From Hepsetus odoe (taxonomy: Eukaryota; Chordata; Actinopteri; Characiformes; Hepsetidae): a DNA stretch of 64,000 bases. Location: contig CM029370.1 in NCBI GenBank assembly GCA_017165825.1, positions 18,837,190 through 18,901,189 of the forward strand. Direction: 5' to 3'. Positions 25,619 through 36,754 of this stretch are shown one piece after another; position 1 is the first letter of the stretch, and every line of letters starts with the position of its first letter. Below the pieces are notes generated by a model that did no database searches, was not told the DNA's origin, and was given only the letters and a program-made list of their open reading frames with translations. Position numbers and translations under genes: made by a program.

Positions 25619-26649
25619 GGTCAAGTAATGAATACCACACTCTGTTACTTGGAACTTGTTGCACTTCAGAGGTAATAACTAAGCATGAACCAAAAACAAC
25701 TTTTTGACCACATTTAACCCCTTGATCCTTTTTCTTGGATCCTAAGGTTGGTTATAAAGTAACTTCTATAAATGATTTGTTAACGGATATTTCAAAGAGT
25801 GAGGAGTTGAAGTGTGGGCTCAAAAACAATCTGTTAGGGTAAAACAAGTTGGAGAATGTAAAACTAAATTTACGTTTTCAAGTGACACGTTGGGTGAAGC
25901 ACGTTAGACGATAATTTGGCTGATGCGTTCCCAGCATTATTTCTAAAAGCAAAATAAAAACAAAAAGCAGCTGAGGCGAGTTCTTCTACAATAACACAGC
26001 TGCACATGAATATCAGCAGATACATCTTTACAAAACGAAATATCAGCATGTAATTTTAAATCATCTGATGACTATAGATGTTCCTCTAATGTGTCAGTAT
26101 GCCAGTCATGTGATGTGCTGTGTGTAGATGGCAGGAATGAGGCTTAGTAGACTGAATCTTTACTGTGGGAGTGTGGGAGGCAGGCCGTCTCCTCATGTTG
26201 ACAGTACACAGGGCCAAGACACACCTAGGACTGAGGGGCCTGGGAATGGAAGGTTTGTTGGCACTACAAAACACAGCATTGTCATCAAGCCAAAGGTGAC
26301 CTAGCAGCAGGAGAAGGGTGCTGCCCCCATGAGAGATCAAAAATTCCACGGCTTTATTTCACCGTGTTACACATGCGAAGAGTTGGTCCTTGTGAGTGCA
26401 CACATGTATGACCTATGTACAAGCATAGTAACAGACCAGAAAAGCTCTATAGAAAAACAGTAATAATAAAATGATAAATTAACATTGAGAAATATTTGTA
26501 ACATAGTATTAAAGGTTCCATTAACTCAGAATAGCAAGGCAGTTAAATTAACTGAACTGTAAACTGATGAGCGCATTTTTTTTTGTGTTCATTTAACATA
26601 TTAAAAAAACAATTATCTCTTTATATAAGCAAGAGTCAAAGAAAACTGC
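22612..26649. other. Gene-free interval, partly unique and possibly regulatory
   Basis: No exon is recognised. The parts 22800-23010 and 23520-23790 are complex, non-repetitive sequence with balanced base composition, unlike the surrounding AT-rich DNA; they are candidates for conserved non-coding elements upstream of six4, but only a cross-species alignment can show that. A (GT)n tract lies at 25566-25616. Confidence 0.35.
25566..25616. repeat. (GT)n microsatellite
   Basis: An uninterrupted GT run of about 50 bp. Confidence 0.95.
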
Positions 26650-27464
26650 ACCAATCAGCCACAACATTAAAACCACTAACAGGTAACGTGAGTAACATTA
26701 ACTATCTTGCTACATTAGCACCCATTAAGGAGTTGGATATATAACGTAACAAGCAAACAGTCGATTCTTAAAATTAGTGTGCTGAATAGTGAGAGTGTCA
26801 AGAGTGATTGTGATTGCTAGATAAGTGGGCCAGGCATCTCTAAAACGACAGATCACTTCAGGTGAGCCTAGTTTCCAGGTTAGTGATCCAAGGACAACTG
26901 ATGAGCCTGTAACAGGGTAATGGGTACCCAAGACTCACTGATGTATGTGGTGTTTGAAAACTAGTCAATCTAGTCTGCTTTTAGAGAAGAGCTATGATAG
27001 AAATGTGCCATAACGTACACTGCTTGCTGATTTTGAGACTGTGTGGCCGCAGACTTTTCTGAGTGCCCATGCTCACCCTGTTCACTGCCAAAAGCTCCTA
27101 CAGTTTGCACTTGAGCATCAGTGAACCTGAACCTTGGAGCAATAATAGCGACCTACACACTGTTGCAGACCAAGTGCACCATTTTAAAGCAACAGTATTT
27201 CCTAATGGCAGTGACCTCTGGCAAAACTGCAAAAATGGTTCAGGAACATGACAAGAGTTCAGGGTTGTTAGTTGGCCTCTAGTTTCCCCAGATCTCAATA
27301 TAATTGAGCATCTGAGGGATGTGCTGGATAAACTAATCCAATTGATGGATGCCCCACCTCCAACCTTGCAGAACTTTGTGTTTCCATGAGTCAGAGCTGG
27401 CTTTGAGGGAAGGATCAAGGATCTACAGAATTTTGTACAGGTGGTTTTAATGTTATGGATCATT
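26650..27464 (+). mobile_element. Decayed Tc1/mariner-type transposon with terminal inverted repeats
   Basis: The left end (26650-26676) and the complement of the right end (27441-27464) share CATAACATTAAAACCAC apart from one base, a terminal repeat seen in many fish repeats. On the + strand, WPLVSPDLNIIEHLRDVLD is encoded from 27273, the D34E-type catalytic segment of Tc1 transposases with its glutamate kept. The rest of the transposase is broken and the element is only 815 bp, so it is a deleted, inactive copy. Confidence 0.8.
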
Positions 27465-30400
27465 AATACAAAATTTTTAAACAACTGTACAAGAGCAAGT
27501 AAATGAGAAAAACAACTTTTTTGATCAAATAAATAGTCATTAAAACTTTCATATTTTTCAGAGGCAGGGCAACTATTGTTTCAGATATGAAAAAACTTTC
27601 TGCTGGCCATCCTTCCATTGGAAGAAGTTGACTCGATGTGATGGATGCGAGAGTGAAATATGTGTAGCTGTCGAAAAGGCATTTCTGAGAAAAAGAAATA
27701 CTTAAAATATAATAGACCTTGGATAACTATTAGCTAAAAAGGTTACTGACTTCTAAGACTTCAGTTCAGAGGTGTTTAAAAAAAAGCATGGAACACTGCA
27801 GGTTTTGTAGAAAAACTGAAGACTTAATAGGACAGAGGCTGGAATAATGGCATAACAAGGACACAGTGCAGAAAAAATCTAATATTATTTTTCATTGTTG
27901 AGGCTTCTTTGCAACGCTCTGTAAACTTTACACTCCCTATTTATTCCCTTTTTAATTTCCCTCCCCTTGGTATTTAAATTTTTTTTTCTGCCTAATAAAT
28001 TAAATGGGCATTTGCACAACACTTTAGGGATAAACCAAGAAAAACCAAGGCATAAAATGGGTCAAAAATATATGCCATGCTTTGGCAGATGTAACTGAAT
28101 ATAAACGCAGAGTCAGGATCACAGACAGGGATTTTATGGACGCAATACACAAGCACATTGTATAAGCATAACCCAACACACACCCAGTACTCACAAAGAC
28201 ACCACAACAAAACCCAGCCAGGGCCGAGCAATGCACACCTAGACAATAGAATAATATGTGCATATGTGGAGGGTTAGAGGAGACATATAATGCAGGGTTG
28301 TTTTCAATATGTGTCACAATTATTAGCACCCTTCATGCTTCTGTTTGTGTATCCTGCATTAACAGTGTTTTCTTGAAAAATATCTTATCAATAGTTTGAG
28401 TCTGCTGTCCCTGAACAACTTTGTGTGAATTTAAATATGTGTTGGGTGATTTTTATTTAAAACAGATTTTTATTTTATTATAAATAAATAAATTATTTAA
28501 AATTTTATTTTTATTATAAATCTACTTGATTGAGTCCATAATGCCATGTATCCTAACAAGATTTACAAACGCTTCACAGATATTTCACAGATTTCCAACA
28601 TATTTACATTATGCACACTATCTTTTCTCTATGGTTTTTTAGTGAGTCTAAGGGTTGCTTTTGTTACCTTTTTTTTGCAACGTGTTTATCTCAACACATT
28701 TGATCAGTGAAATCAGACTGCTTAAAAGTAAGTGGATTTAAATACATTGAAATATTATTAAGTCATGCTTCAGTTATAATGTGTAAAAGTATAATTTGTT
28801 AACTTATTATATTCAGAATTTATCCTATTTTCAATGTGAGATTAAACACATTTTTTCATTAACATTTTTCTCCCAGCACCAGTATGGATCTGTCTGCACT
28901 CCTAAACCAATGCAGTTTCTTATTATCCTACAGTCAAAACTAATCACAAATTAAAAGTAGGAAACTGTTAAGGAATGGTTTCTTTTAGATGTTTTTTCCA
29001 CTGACTGATCAATTTGCAGAAAAACCGTTGAAGCCATTTGAAAAATGGAAAAACAATTCACAAAGACAAATTTCAGCAAGTGGTGTTTTTGACAGACACC
29101 TCAAAAAGGCACAATGGAAGATAATGATTAGTGCCACCAAACAGAAGGGTAATCTTTCTGCAGTCAAAAACAAAAGCTTATTCTTTAAGGCAACACAGTC
29201 ATTCCAACTGTCAATCAAAGAGAGAGAGGGCTAAAGTCAGATTCTCCCTCCAGCCGTGAGTGACGGCTAGATTAAACACATATGCCTGCCATACAGGCTC
29301 TGCGTCTAGAGTCATAGTATTAAGCTGACAGGAATCTGTTGGGGAAATTTTCTCCTAGCAAAGCAGCAGGACTGCTATTTTGTGGCTAAACAAGTTACAT
29401 GGATATTGTGTTCATTGTCAACAGAAGAGACAACAGTCCAATTCTTAACAGTTTAGCCCTCATGACCATGACAACAAAACAAAGCGAAGGGTTGGAGGGC
29501 AGAATGAGCCTTTCATCTGTTTTAAGGTGTTCACCAAAGTCGGTGAACAGCAGTTCCATGTTGACAGAAACATCCTAGAAAATGGGTGGACTATTGTATA
29601 CCGGAGCCTAAATGTAATTTCTACCTCTCATGAATGTAAGCTTATCCTGGGTTGTTTACAAGTAAATTCTAACTTATGAACGTGTTATAATATACAATGC
29701 CTACAAGCATTAATACTGTAGTCAAGTTCTTAAGAATACATCTAGACCCATGTCACACCCCCGCACACATCCATGCTCATGAGAAATTAGAGAGACATAG
29801 AAGTTTGTAGTCAAGTTTGAATTGTTGCCGGTAAAAGCATAAGACAGGGCAATGGTTATTAAAAAAAAGTGAAAAGAAAATCTCTTGCACCAGCTTGTTT
29901 TGCTTACATTCCGTCTGAAACTCAGCGTCACATTGAAATCAACGACATTTTATGAGGTGTTTAGAGCCCTTCGATTGTTTAGATAATGCTTCGATACTGC
30001 CTAGGAAAAGAGAAAAAAAATCCCCAACCAAAGACTGGTAGAACCAGCCAAAGGGGAAACTGAAAAAGAAAACACACACACACAAACACCTTTAAAGAGC
30101 TGAGCTATGAATTTCTTAGTATATTTACCAACAAAATCAGTATTGCTTTTCTTCCTCCTTCACAAGGCCATCGTCCATGCTAGCTCATCCATTCCCTTAT
30201 GAAGAAAGGCCTCCATTGTGGGAGAGTTGGGGCAGGTGCTTGATGGTGGCCCTCGGGCTCCAGGTTCAGATGGATAGAGAACATATGGAGTGAAGGGTGG
30301 AGGTTGTGCCGGGGTTGGAGATGATCGCTGCTTTGCGCTGACTGGGCCACAAAGAGTCTATTCATGACTATGGTGGTGGACATGTGGAGATGCCGATAGC

Positions 30401-32540
30401 AATAAAACAGACACTCTTCAACGGTAATGTCCATGTAGCTGGAAAAGTGTCTAACGTGACCATGCATTTGAATGACTTAGCAACAGCTGTGTGAACTCCA
30501 TACGGGCATATAAAGCCCTGCACAAAGACTGGCTGTAGGCAATGGCAGTGGTCAGCCAGATCAAGGTGATCAGTGAGAGAAAAAAGGAAAACTGGGTTAT
30601 TAGAAAAAAACAAAAAACCCAGAATGATGAACTATCAGTCACTTTCACAATCTGTTACAAAGGTCTGCATTTCTGGATCTGTTAAAATAGTATCTACCTT
30701 AGAGAAAATTCCCCCTCCCTGTGAAAAAAGCAGCAATGATTTCTTTGAACAACGGCCCAGAAAAACAATTTAGTTTTGCGAAAGAACCATGCATTCCACT
30801 GAGAACGGTGAGTGTGAAGAACTTGATGATTTTTAAGAAATCTTCCAGCAGTGTAAAACTTAAGGGTTCTGTGACTTCATGTTATGCGAAGAGCTTTAAA
30901 ATGTTGCTGAGACTCACACGTTGTATTCACAAACATGGTTCTCATTTTGGAAAATGACAGAGTGCATGTCGACCTGTATTCCTCTGCCTCTGCCTTCAAT
31001 ACCCCCACAAAACTGGTTTGAGATGGATTTGCAACATGTGTTTTGGCTCATCTGTTGATCCTCAGACAGCTCTGGGCACTGCGAAGAATTGAACTTGCAG
31101 TGGTTGCCTGTGCCAAACACACACAATCGCATACCATCAACTCACCAACCTTTTTTTGTGCACACACGTTGAACACAGGACACACTTGCACATTGCTTCA
31201 CAGTCTTCAACACCAGATTTACTGATGCTTAAACATGTGACTCTCCTGTTAGGGAGTGCTTTTAGGAAAAAGGTTCGGCAAACATGAAAAGTACAAAGTG
31301 ACTTAACAGCGGTGAGCATTTACTCGACGGATTCTGTTGTGTCAAGTGTGTACATGTTGATGAAAACACTTCAGTGACAGTGACAGATTGTTTTGAATAA
31401 CTTCAACTGTGTCATCGCAGCTTAAGCCGGATAACATTAGAATGAAGGGAAATTCGTTAAAAAACGTTCTTTTAAGCCGAAAGATCACAATTTTGCTTAT
31501 ACACATTTGCACCACTGACAAAAGACATTACTCAACAGACTGGCCTGCTCATGATAACAACCAATAATAACACTAAAGAAACTGAGGGATGAGGTACTTG
31601 TTATTGTTTTAGTACTAAGCAAGGCATGAACACAGCAGCAAACCATAGTTCCTTTCATTTGGTACAAAAAAACATAGTTGTGAAGGAGCTTGGTTACCAT
31701 GGTCAGGTGGCTACATGTCTGTTTCAACAACTGCATGATCCAAAGGTAATAACTGCTGAATAGCCTTGAGGATAAGTATGGGCCTGTCCTAACGGTCATG
31801 CAGTGGTCCATATAACTTCCTTCACTACTCTCACCGCATGCCACTTTATTTTCACACATGGCTTCCCCCTCACATAGGGACATTCCCTATGCATTGGTGA
31901 GCCTTGACTGTCATCAGAACATACTGAAAAGCATGTGAATGCCTTGTTGTGCACAAAGCTGATGCCAGGTATTCGCTGCATGCTAAGTTTAATTTTAGGA
32001 GGTGGTCACGTCAAACTGTCCTGCACTTTTGCTAGAGGCTTCTAGGGGCCCTGTCAGCTGTTGTGGTCGCTGGCTCCCATACAGCCCCTCAGTTTCCAGT
32101 AAACAGCATGAGGGACTAAAACAACAACAAAAAAAAGACTAGCAAAAAGACAGAGTGTATGCTTATGTGATAGATATACAATCAGATGAGCTAAAGAATT
32201 GTTCAGAGAAATTTTCAGAACAAAGTCAGAGTCATATGAGTGAGTCAAAGTGATGCACTGAAAAAAAAAAAAATGTATCACTTCCACGTGTGTGTTTCAG
32301 CACATCACTTTTTTTCCCAGAAAAATCAAGTGTGGTCAGATTTGGGCTCAAACTTTGTAAAAGGTGCAACAGCCTTGTAAATTAGAGATGTGGGAAAGTT
32401 GTCACAGAAGAACCCTTTTAGGCGCTACAAGATCCTTTAAAGTGGATGATCTAGATGGTCTAGAGTGAGAAACTGATTTTCCAGCTAGGATTATACGTGC
32501 AGGAGAGAGAAAAGTTCATTTACATAGAATAGCGATGGTG
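27465..32540. other. Upstream flank of six4, no gene recognised
   Basis: No credible exon is seen on either strand. Two stretches, about 28985-29350 and 30130-30580, are complex, non-repetitive and close to 45% GC by eye, and could be conserved enhancers of the six4/six1 cluster. This is inference from composition and position only. Confidence 0.35.
30130..30580. promoter_or_regulatory. Candidate conserved non-coding element upstream of six4
   Basis: This block of unique, GC-balanced sequence lies about 2.5 kb upstream of the six4 start codon in otherwise AT-rich DNA. It has no coding frame that continues across it and no repeat signature. It is offered as an enhancer candidate only. Confidence 0.25.
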
Positions 32541-32742
32541 GGACGTGCGTGCTAACAGGCCAAACCTTTCTTGCTCTGCGCACGTCAAGAAGCCAGCCCG
32601 CCTCTGCGCTCACCTCGCGCAGGTACCCGCGCCTCTTCTGCACGCTTGACGGACATTCCCAGGGCAAACATTTGTGTTGGGACCTCACACGCTCCTCCTC
32701 CCCCCAAACACCCTCCCTCCCCCCCTCGTTGGGCCCGAGGCG

Positions 32743-32759
32743 GCCAATCGGCGGGCGCG
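32743..32759 (+). promoter_or_regulatory. CCAAT/GC motif of six4 promoter
   Basis: GCCAATCGGCGGGCGCG joins an NF-Y-type CCAAT box to a GC-rich motif. It matches the six1 promoter element at 49940-49956 in 15 of 17 positions. Confidence 0.55.
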
Positions 32760-32857
32760 TAGTAGTCGGACCCTCATTCCGCGTGCGGCCGCTCGGTCAA
32801 ACTCGCGCCGGACGCGGAGAGGCGAGCGCTCGGGCCAGTGCGCGCCACGGGGCCGGA

Positions 32858-32887
32858 ATGATGATCCCGATCGTGCAGGGGGAGTGA
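32858..32887 (+). other. Upstream ORF (9 codons) in the six4 leader
   Basis: Two tandem ATG codons open a frame encoding MMIPIVQGE that stops at 32885-32887, 137 bp before the six4 start. If transcription starts upstream of 32858, this uORF would reduce initiation at the main start. Whether it lies in the mature leader is not known. Confidence 0.4.
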
Positions 32888-32978
32888 AACCTGATCGCGA
32901 GAGCCCGGAGGAGTGACCGAGCGACCTGCCTACCTAGCAGCACGCGCGCCCTTAAAGAGAAAGGAGGGAGGTAAAGAA

Positions 32979-33007
32979 AGAGAGAGAGACAGAGAGAGAG
33001 AGAGAGA
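32979..33007. repeat. (GA)n tract in six4 5' UTR
   Basis: A near-pure GA repeat ends 17 bp before the start codon; its length is likely to vary between individuals. Confidence 0.85.
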
Positions 33008-33024
33008 AAAAAGAAAAACAAGAA

Positions 33025-33695
33025 ATGGCTTCTTCCTCCTCCAGCGAACTCATTCGCGTGGACGAGATCAAGAGGGAGAGTCCCAGAACGACGCTGGAGC
33101 CGCCGCGCTCGGAGGAGAGCGCGCCGCCGTCCTGCGCGGCCTCGCCGCTCGCCTTCTCGCCCGAGCAGGTGGCGTGCGTGTGCGAGGCGCTGCTGCAGGG
33201 CGGCGACGTGGAGCGGCTGGCGCGCTTCCTCTGGTCGCTGCCGCAGAGCGAGCTGCTGCGCGGCAACGAGAGCATCCTGAAGGCGCAGGCCATCGTGGCG
33301 TTCCACCAGGCGCGCTACCAGGAGCTCTACTGCATCTTGGAGAGCCACAGCTTCAGCCCGGCCAACCACTCGTCGCTGCAGGACATGTGGTACAAGGCAC
33401 GCTACAGTGAGGCGGAGAAGGCGCGCGGCAGGCCGCTGGGCGCCGTGGACAAGTACCGCCTGCGCAGGAAGTACCCGCTGCCCAGGACCATCTGGGACGG
33501 CGAGGAGACCGTCTACTGCTTCAAGGAGAAGTCGCGCAACGCGCTCAAGGACATGTACAAGAGGAATCGCTACCCGTCACCGGCCGAGAAGAGGAACCTG
33601 GCCAAGATCACGGGGCTCTCGCTGACCCAGGTCAGCAACTGGTTCAAAAACAGGAGGCAGAGGGACAGGAACCCGTCCGAGGCGCAATCCAAGAG
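33025..33695 (+). CDS. six4: six4 homeobox gene, coding exon 1 (SIX domain and homeodomain)
   Basis: Six4 is a nuclear transcription factor that binds MEF3/TREX-type sites and works with Eya co-activators in muscle, sensory placode and kidney development. This exon gives residues 1-223 and two bases of codon 224. After a short serine/acidic N-terminus (RVDEIKRE at 11-18) comes the SIX domain (about 44-153, starting FSPEQVACVCEALLQGG), which binds Eya, then the homeodomain (about 159-218) with recognition helix WFKNRRQRDR and lysine at homeodomain position 50. The start is the first in-frame ATG after the purine tract, with G at -3 and +4. The donor AAGAG|GTAAAA is in phase 2. Residues match vertebrate SIX4 (LLRGNESILKA, ALKDMYKRNRYPSPAEKR) rather than SIX1/2/5. 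The N-terminus is much shorter than the alanine-rich one of mammals. Confidence 0.97.
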
Positions 33696-33724
33696 GTAAA
33701 AAAAAAAATACAGGGTACAGTGAG

Positions 33725-36104
33725 TGGCGTAGAAGTGTGTTCTACCTGTGTGTGAGAGGCTGCAGAACTGTGCTGTAGTTTAATGTACAGTTTAGTGTGT
33801 GACAATACTGGAGTTTCATAGACCTGCACTGCAGCCTAGAACGTGTGGAACCGCACTGGAGTCCCGCATGGACAAAACTGTGCTGTGGTGTGTTTGACCT
33901 TACTGTAGTTTAGTATACAGGGCATTGTGCTCTACATACAGCACTATGCTATAGTCTAGCACATACGGCACAATGCTGTTGTTTAGTACATAAAGCACTA
34001 TGGTGAAATTTAGAACATACACTATACTATACAATGCTGTAGTTTAGTGTATGTAGAACAGTGCTGCAGTCTGATATATATAAAGCAGTGCTGTAGTTTA
34101 GTGTATGTATGAGTGTGTTATAGTTAACTGTATGTATTACTGTGCTGTAGTTTAGTTTCTCCAGACCCATGCTGGGTTTAGTGTAGCATATGGACAATTA
34201 GGATGTAGTTTAGAATCGGACAGTGACAACGCTGTGTAAATATTGAACAATGCTGTAGGTCAGTGTGTGTGAGACTGTGTTGTAGTTTAGTATATGTAGA
34301 ACAGTGTAGTTTAGGTGTCATTGTGTTATAGTTCAGTATATGTGGAACAGTGCTATTATTTAATGTATATGGGACTATGCTGCAGATTGTTATACACAGA
34401 CTTATGCTATAGTTTAGCATATCTAGTAAATTGCTGTAGTTTATTGCATGTAAGACTTTGCTGTAGTTTAGTATATCTAGAATAGTGCTGTAGTTTACCA
34501 CGTGAAGCTGTGCTGTAGTTTAGTATATGAAGAGCAGTGCTGTAGTTTAATATATGCAAAATAATGCTATAGTTTATTTTATGAGTATATATAGAGCAGT
34601 GCTGTAGTTTAGTGTAAGTAAGCATTGCTGTAGTTTAGTGTATGTTTACAGCATTCAGCATGTAAGCAGCACTGTAGTTTAGTGTATATAGAACAGTAGA
34701 AAAGTGCTGTAGTTTAGTATATGTAGAACAGTGCTGTAGTTTATTGTATGTAAAACTGTGCAGTAGTTTAGTCTATGCAGAACAGTTTTGTAGTTTAGGG
34801 TATATAGAACAATGCTGTAGTTTAGTGTATGTGGGACCATGTTGTAGTTTAGTGTATACAGAACAGTTCTGTAGTTTAGGGTATATAGAGCAGTGCTGTA
34901 GTTTAGTATATGAAAAAAAGTGCTGTAGTTTAGAATGAGTGTGCTATAGTTTAGTGGGAGTAGAAAATGTATGTAGTTTACTCTAAGTATAACAGTGCTG
35001 TAGTTTAGTGGATGTAGAACAGTGTAGTAGATGTAGAACTCATACATGTATGAGTGTGCCATAGTTTAGTGGGAGTAAAAAAAGTTCTGTAGTTTAGTGT
35101 ATGTATAAAGGTGGTGTAGTTTAGAAGATTTAGAACAGTGCTGTAGTTTAGTGAATGTAGAATAGTGCTGTAGTTTGGTATATGAAGAACAGTGCTGTAG
35201 TTTAGTGGATATATAACAGTGCTTTAGTTTAGTGGATGTAGAACAGTGCTGTAGTTTAGTGGATGTAGAACAGTGCTGTAGTTTAGTGGATGTAGAATAG
35301 TGCTGTAGTTTATGTTGTTCAGAAAATTGCTGTAGTTTAGTGGATGTAGAACAGTGCTGTTCTTTGGGTTTTTAGAACAGTGCTGTAGATTATTGGATAT
35401 AGAACAGTGCTGTAGTTTAGCAGATGTAGAACAGTGCTGTAGTTTAGGCTGTTTAGAACAGTGCTGTAGTTTATTGGATGTAGAACAGTGCTGTAGTTTA
35501 GTGAATGTAGAACAGTACTGTAGTTTAGGCTGTTTAGAACAGTGCTGTAGTTCAGTGGATGTAGAACAGTGCTGTAGTTTAGTGAATGTAGAACAGTGCT
35601 GTAGTTTAGGCTGTTTAGAACAGTGCTGTAGTTTAGGCTGTTTAGAACAGTGCTGTAGTTTAGTGGATGTAGAACAGTGCTGTAGTTTAGGCTGTTTAGA
35701 ACAGTGCTGTAGTTTAGTGGATGTAGAACAGTGCTGTAGTTTAGTGGATGTAGAACAGTGCTGTAGTTTAGGCTGTTTAGAACATGGCTGTAGTTTAGTG
35801 GATGTAGAACAGTGCTGTAGTTTAGGCTGTTTAGAACAGTGCTGTAGTTTAGCAAATGTAGAACAGTGCTGTAGTTTAGGCTGTTTAAAACAGTGCTGGA
35901 GTTTAGTGGATGTAGAACAGTGCTGTAGTTTAGTGGATCTGGAACAGTGCTGTAGTTTAGTGGAATTAGAACATGGCTGTAGTTTAGGCTGTTTAGAACA
36001 GTGCTGTAGTTTAGTGGATGTAGAACAGTGCTGTAGTTTAGTGGATGTAGAACAGTGCTGTAGTTTAGGCTGTTTAGAACAGTGCTGTAGTTTAGTGGAT
36101 GTAG
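33725..36104. repeat. 27-bp minisatellite in six4 intron 1
   Basis: The array is built from units with the core AGAACAGTGCTGTAGTTTAG followed by a 7-base variable part, giving a 27-bp period. Two main unit types alternate irregularly: GTGGATGT-type (A) and GGCTGTTT-type (B), often as A-A-B. From about 35190 to the end the units are nearly identical. Towards exon 1 they become steadily more diverged and of variable length. The array starts only about 30 bp after the exon 1 splice donor and holds roughly 85 units by length. Because 27 is a multiple of three, long stop-free frames run through it on both strands (35354-36112 +, 35337-35855 -); they are not genes. Confidence 0.97.
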
Positions 36105-36179
36105 TTTATTGAAAGAAAGGCCTTTTTGTAATACAGGTACAGGCTGTGTTCAGAGTGTGACTGAGTGTGTGCAGAACTG

Positions 36180-36670
36180 AACTAGTGAAGGGAGACGCGT
36201 TGGTAAATGTATTTATTTATTTGTGCTTTTAAAAGGTTCGGGGTGGTAGTGATTGGCGGGGAGCGGCTCTAAGCGCGGTAGTGGGGCTGTTGAAAGGGGG
36301 CCACGTTTCCACAGTGTTTTGAAACCCGAAGCTTTAGCTCGTTTAAATGAGGTGTCGTTTTTGAGGAATGGCGCAGCGCTCAAGGGCGAACACGGCAGGA
36401 CGGTCCAGCCCTCCGCGCTCCAGTATTCCGAGCGCTGCGCCACCATCCGACTCAGGATTGCTTCAAAATGAGCTCTGAGGCGTGCAGTAAGAATCACAGT
36501 TTACTTTGCTGATGACTGAGTAAACAGACCTGCCTATTGTTTATGTTTGCGTGTTGGTTTTAAGGCCATTGTCTCCACCCTGATTATCAGGGGAGAAGAT
36601 CTAACCCCTCTATCTCCTGACGTGGACAAAGCACTCTTCACAGCGTGGGGCATTTAGGGGCAGATAAGAA
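36180..36670. promoter_or_regulatory. CpG-containing unique block in six4 intron 1 with inverted repeat
   Basis: Just after the minisatellite the sequence becomes CpG-rich and non-repetitive. It contains a perfect 12-bp inverted repeat, GGCGCAGCGCTC at 36370-36381 and its complement at 36430-36441, separated by 48 bp. Its role is unknown; an intronic enhancer or alternative promoter is possible. Confidence 0.3.
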
Positions 36671-36673
36671 ACC

Positions 36674-36674
<1 letters not shown>

Positions 36675-36706
<32 letters not shown>

Positions 36707-36754
36707 ATTGGTGAACGAGCTCCACACGCACCCCCCCCCCCCCCCCCCCCCCCC
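36675..36754. repeat. (GT)n followed by poly-C tract
   Basis: A GT run (36675-36703) is followed after a short spacer by 23-24 consecutive C (36731-36754). The exact length of the C run is prone to sequencing error. Confidence 0.95.

Larger units (their letters stand above)
32560..33024 (+). promoter_or_regulatory. six4: six4 CpG-rich promoter and 5' leader
   Basis: The sequence changes abruptly from AT-rich to CpG-rich at about 32560 and stays so through exon 1, the signature of a CpG-island promoter. A CCAAT box (32744-32748, within GGCCAATCGG) lies 281 bp before the start codon; no TATA box is evident. The leader ends in a purine-rich (GA)n tract (32979-33007) immediately before the ATG. 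The transcription start is not determined but probably lies between 32780 and 32860. Confidence 0.7.

Noticed and set aside
32797..33410. Open frames antisense and out of frame over six4 exon 1 (190 and 165 codons)
   Set aside because: They are shadows of GC-rich six4 coding sequence; the SIX4 frame accounts for the region fully.
33725..36104. CRISPR-like array
   Set aside because: Units are contiguous, without unique spacers of constant length, in a vertebrate intron. It is a minisatellite.
35337..36112. Long open frames on both strands (252 and 172 codons) with a 9-residue repeat (EQCC- and LNYS-containing)
   Set aside because: They lie wholly inside the 27-bp intronic minisatellite; a period divisible by three keeps frames open automatically. 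There is no start context, splice site or domain.
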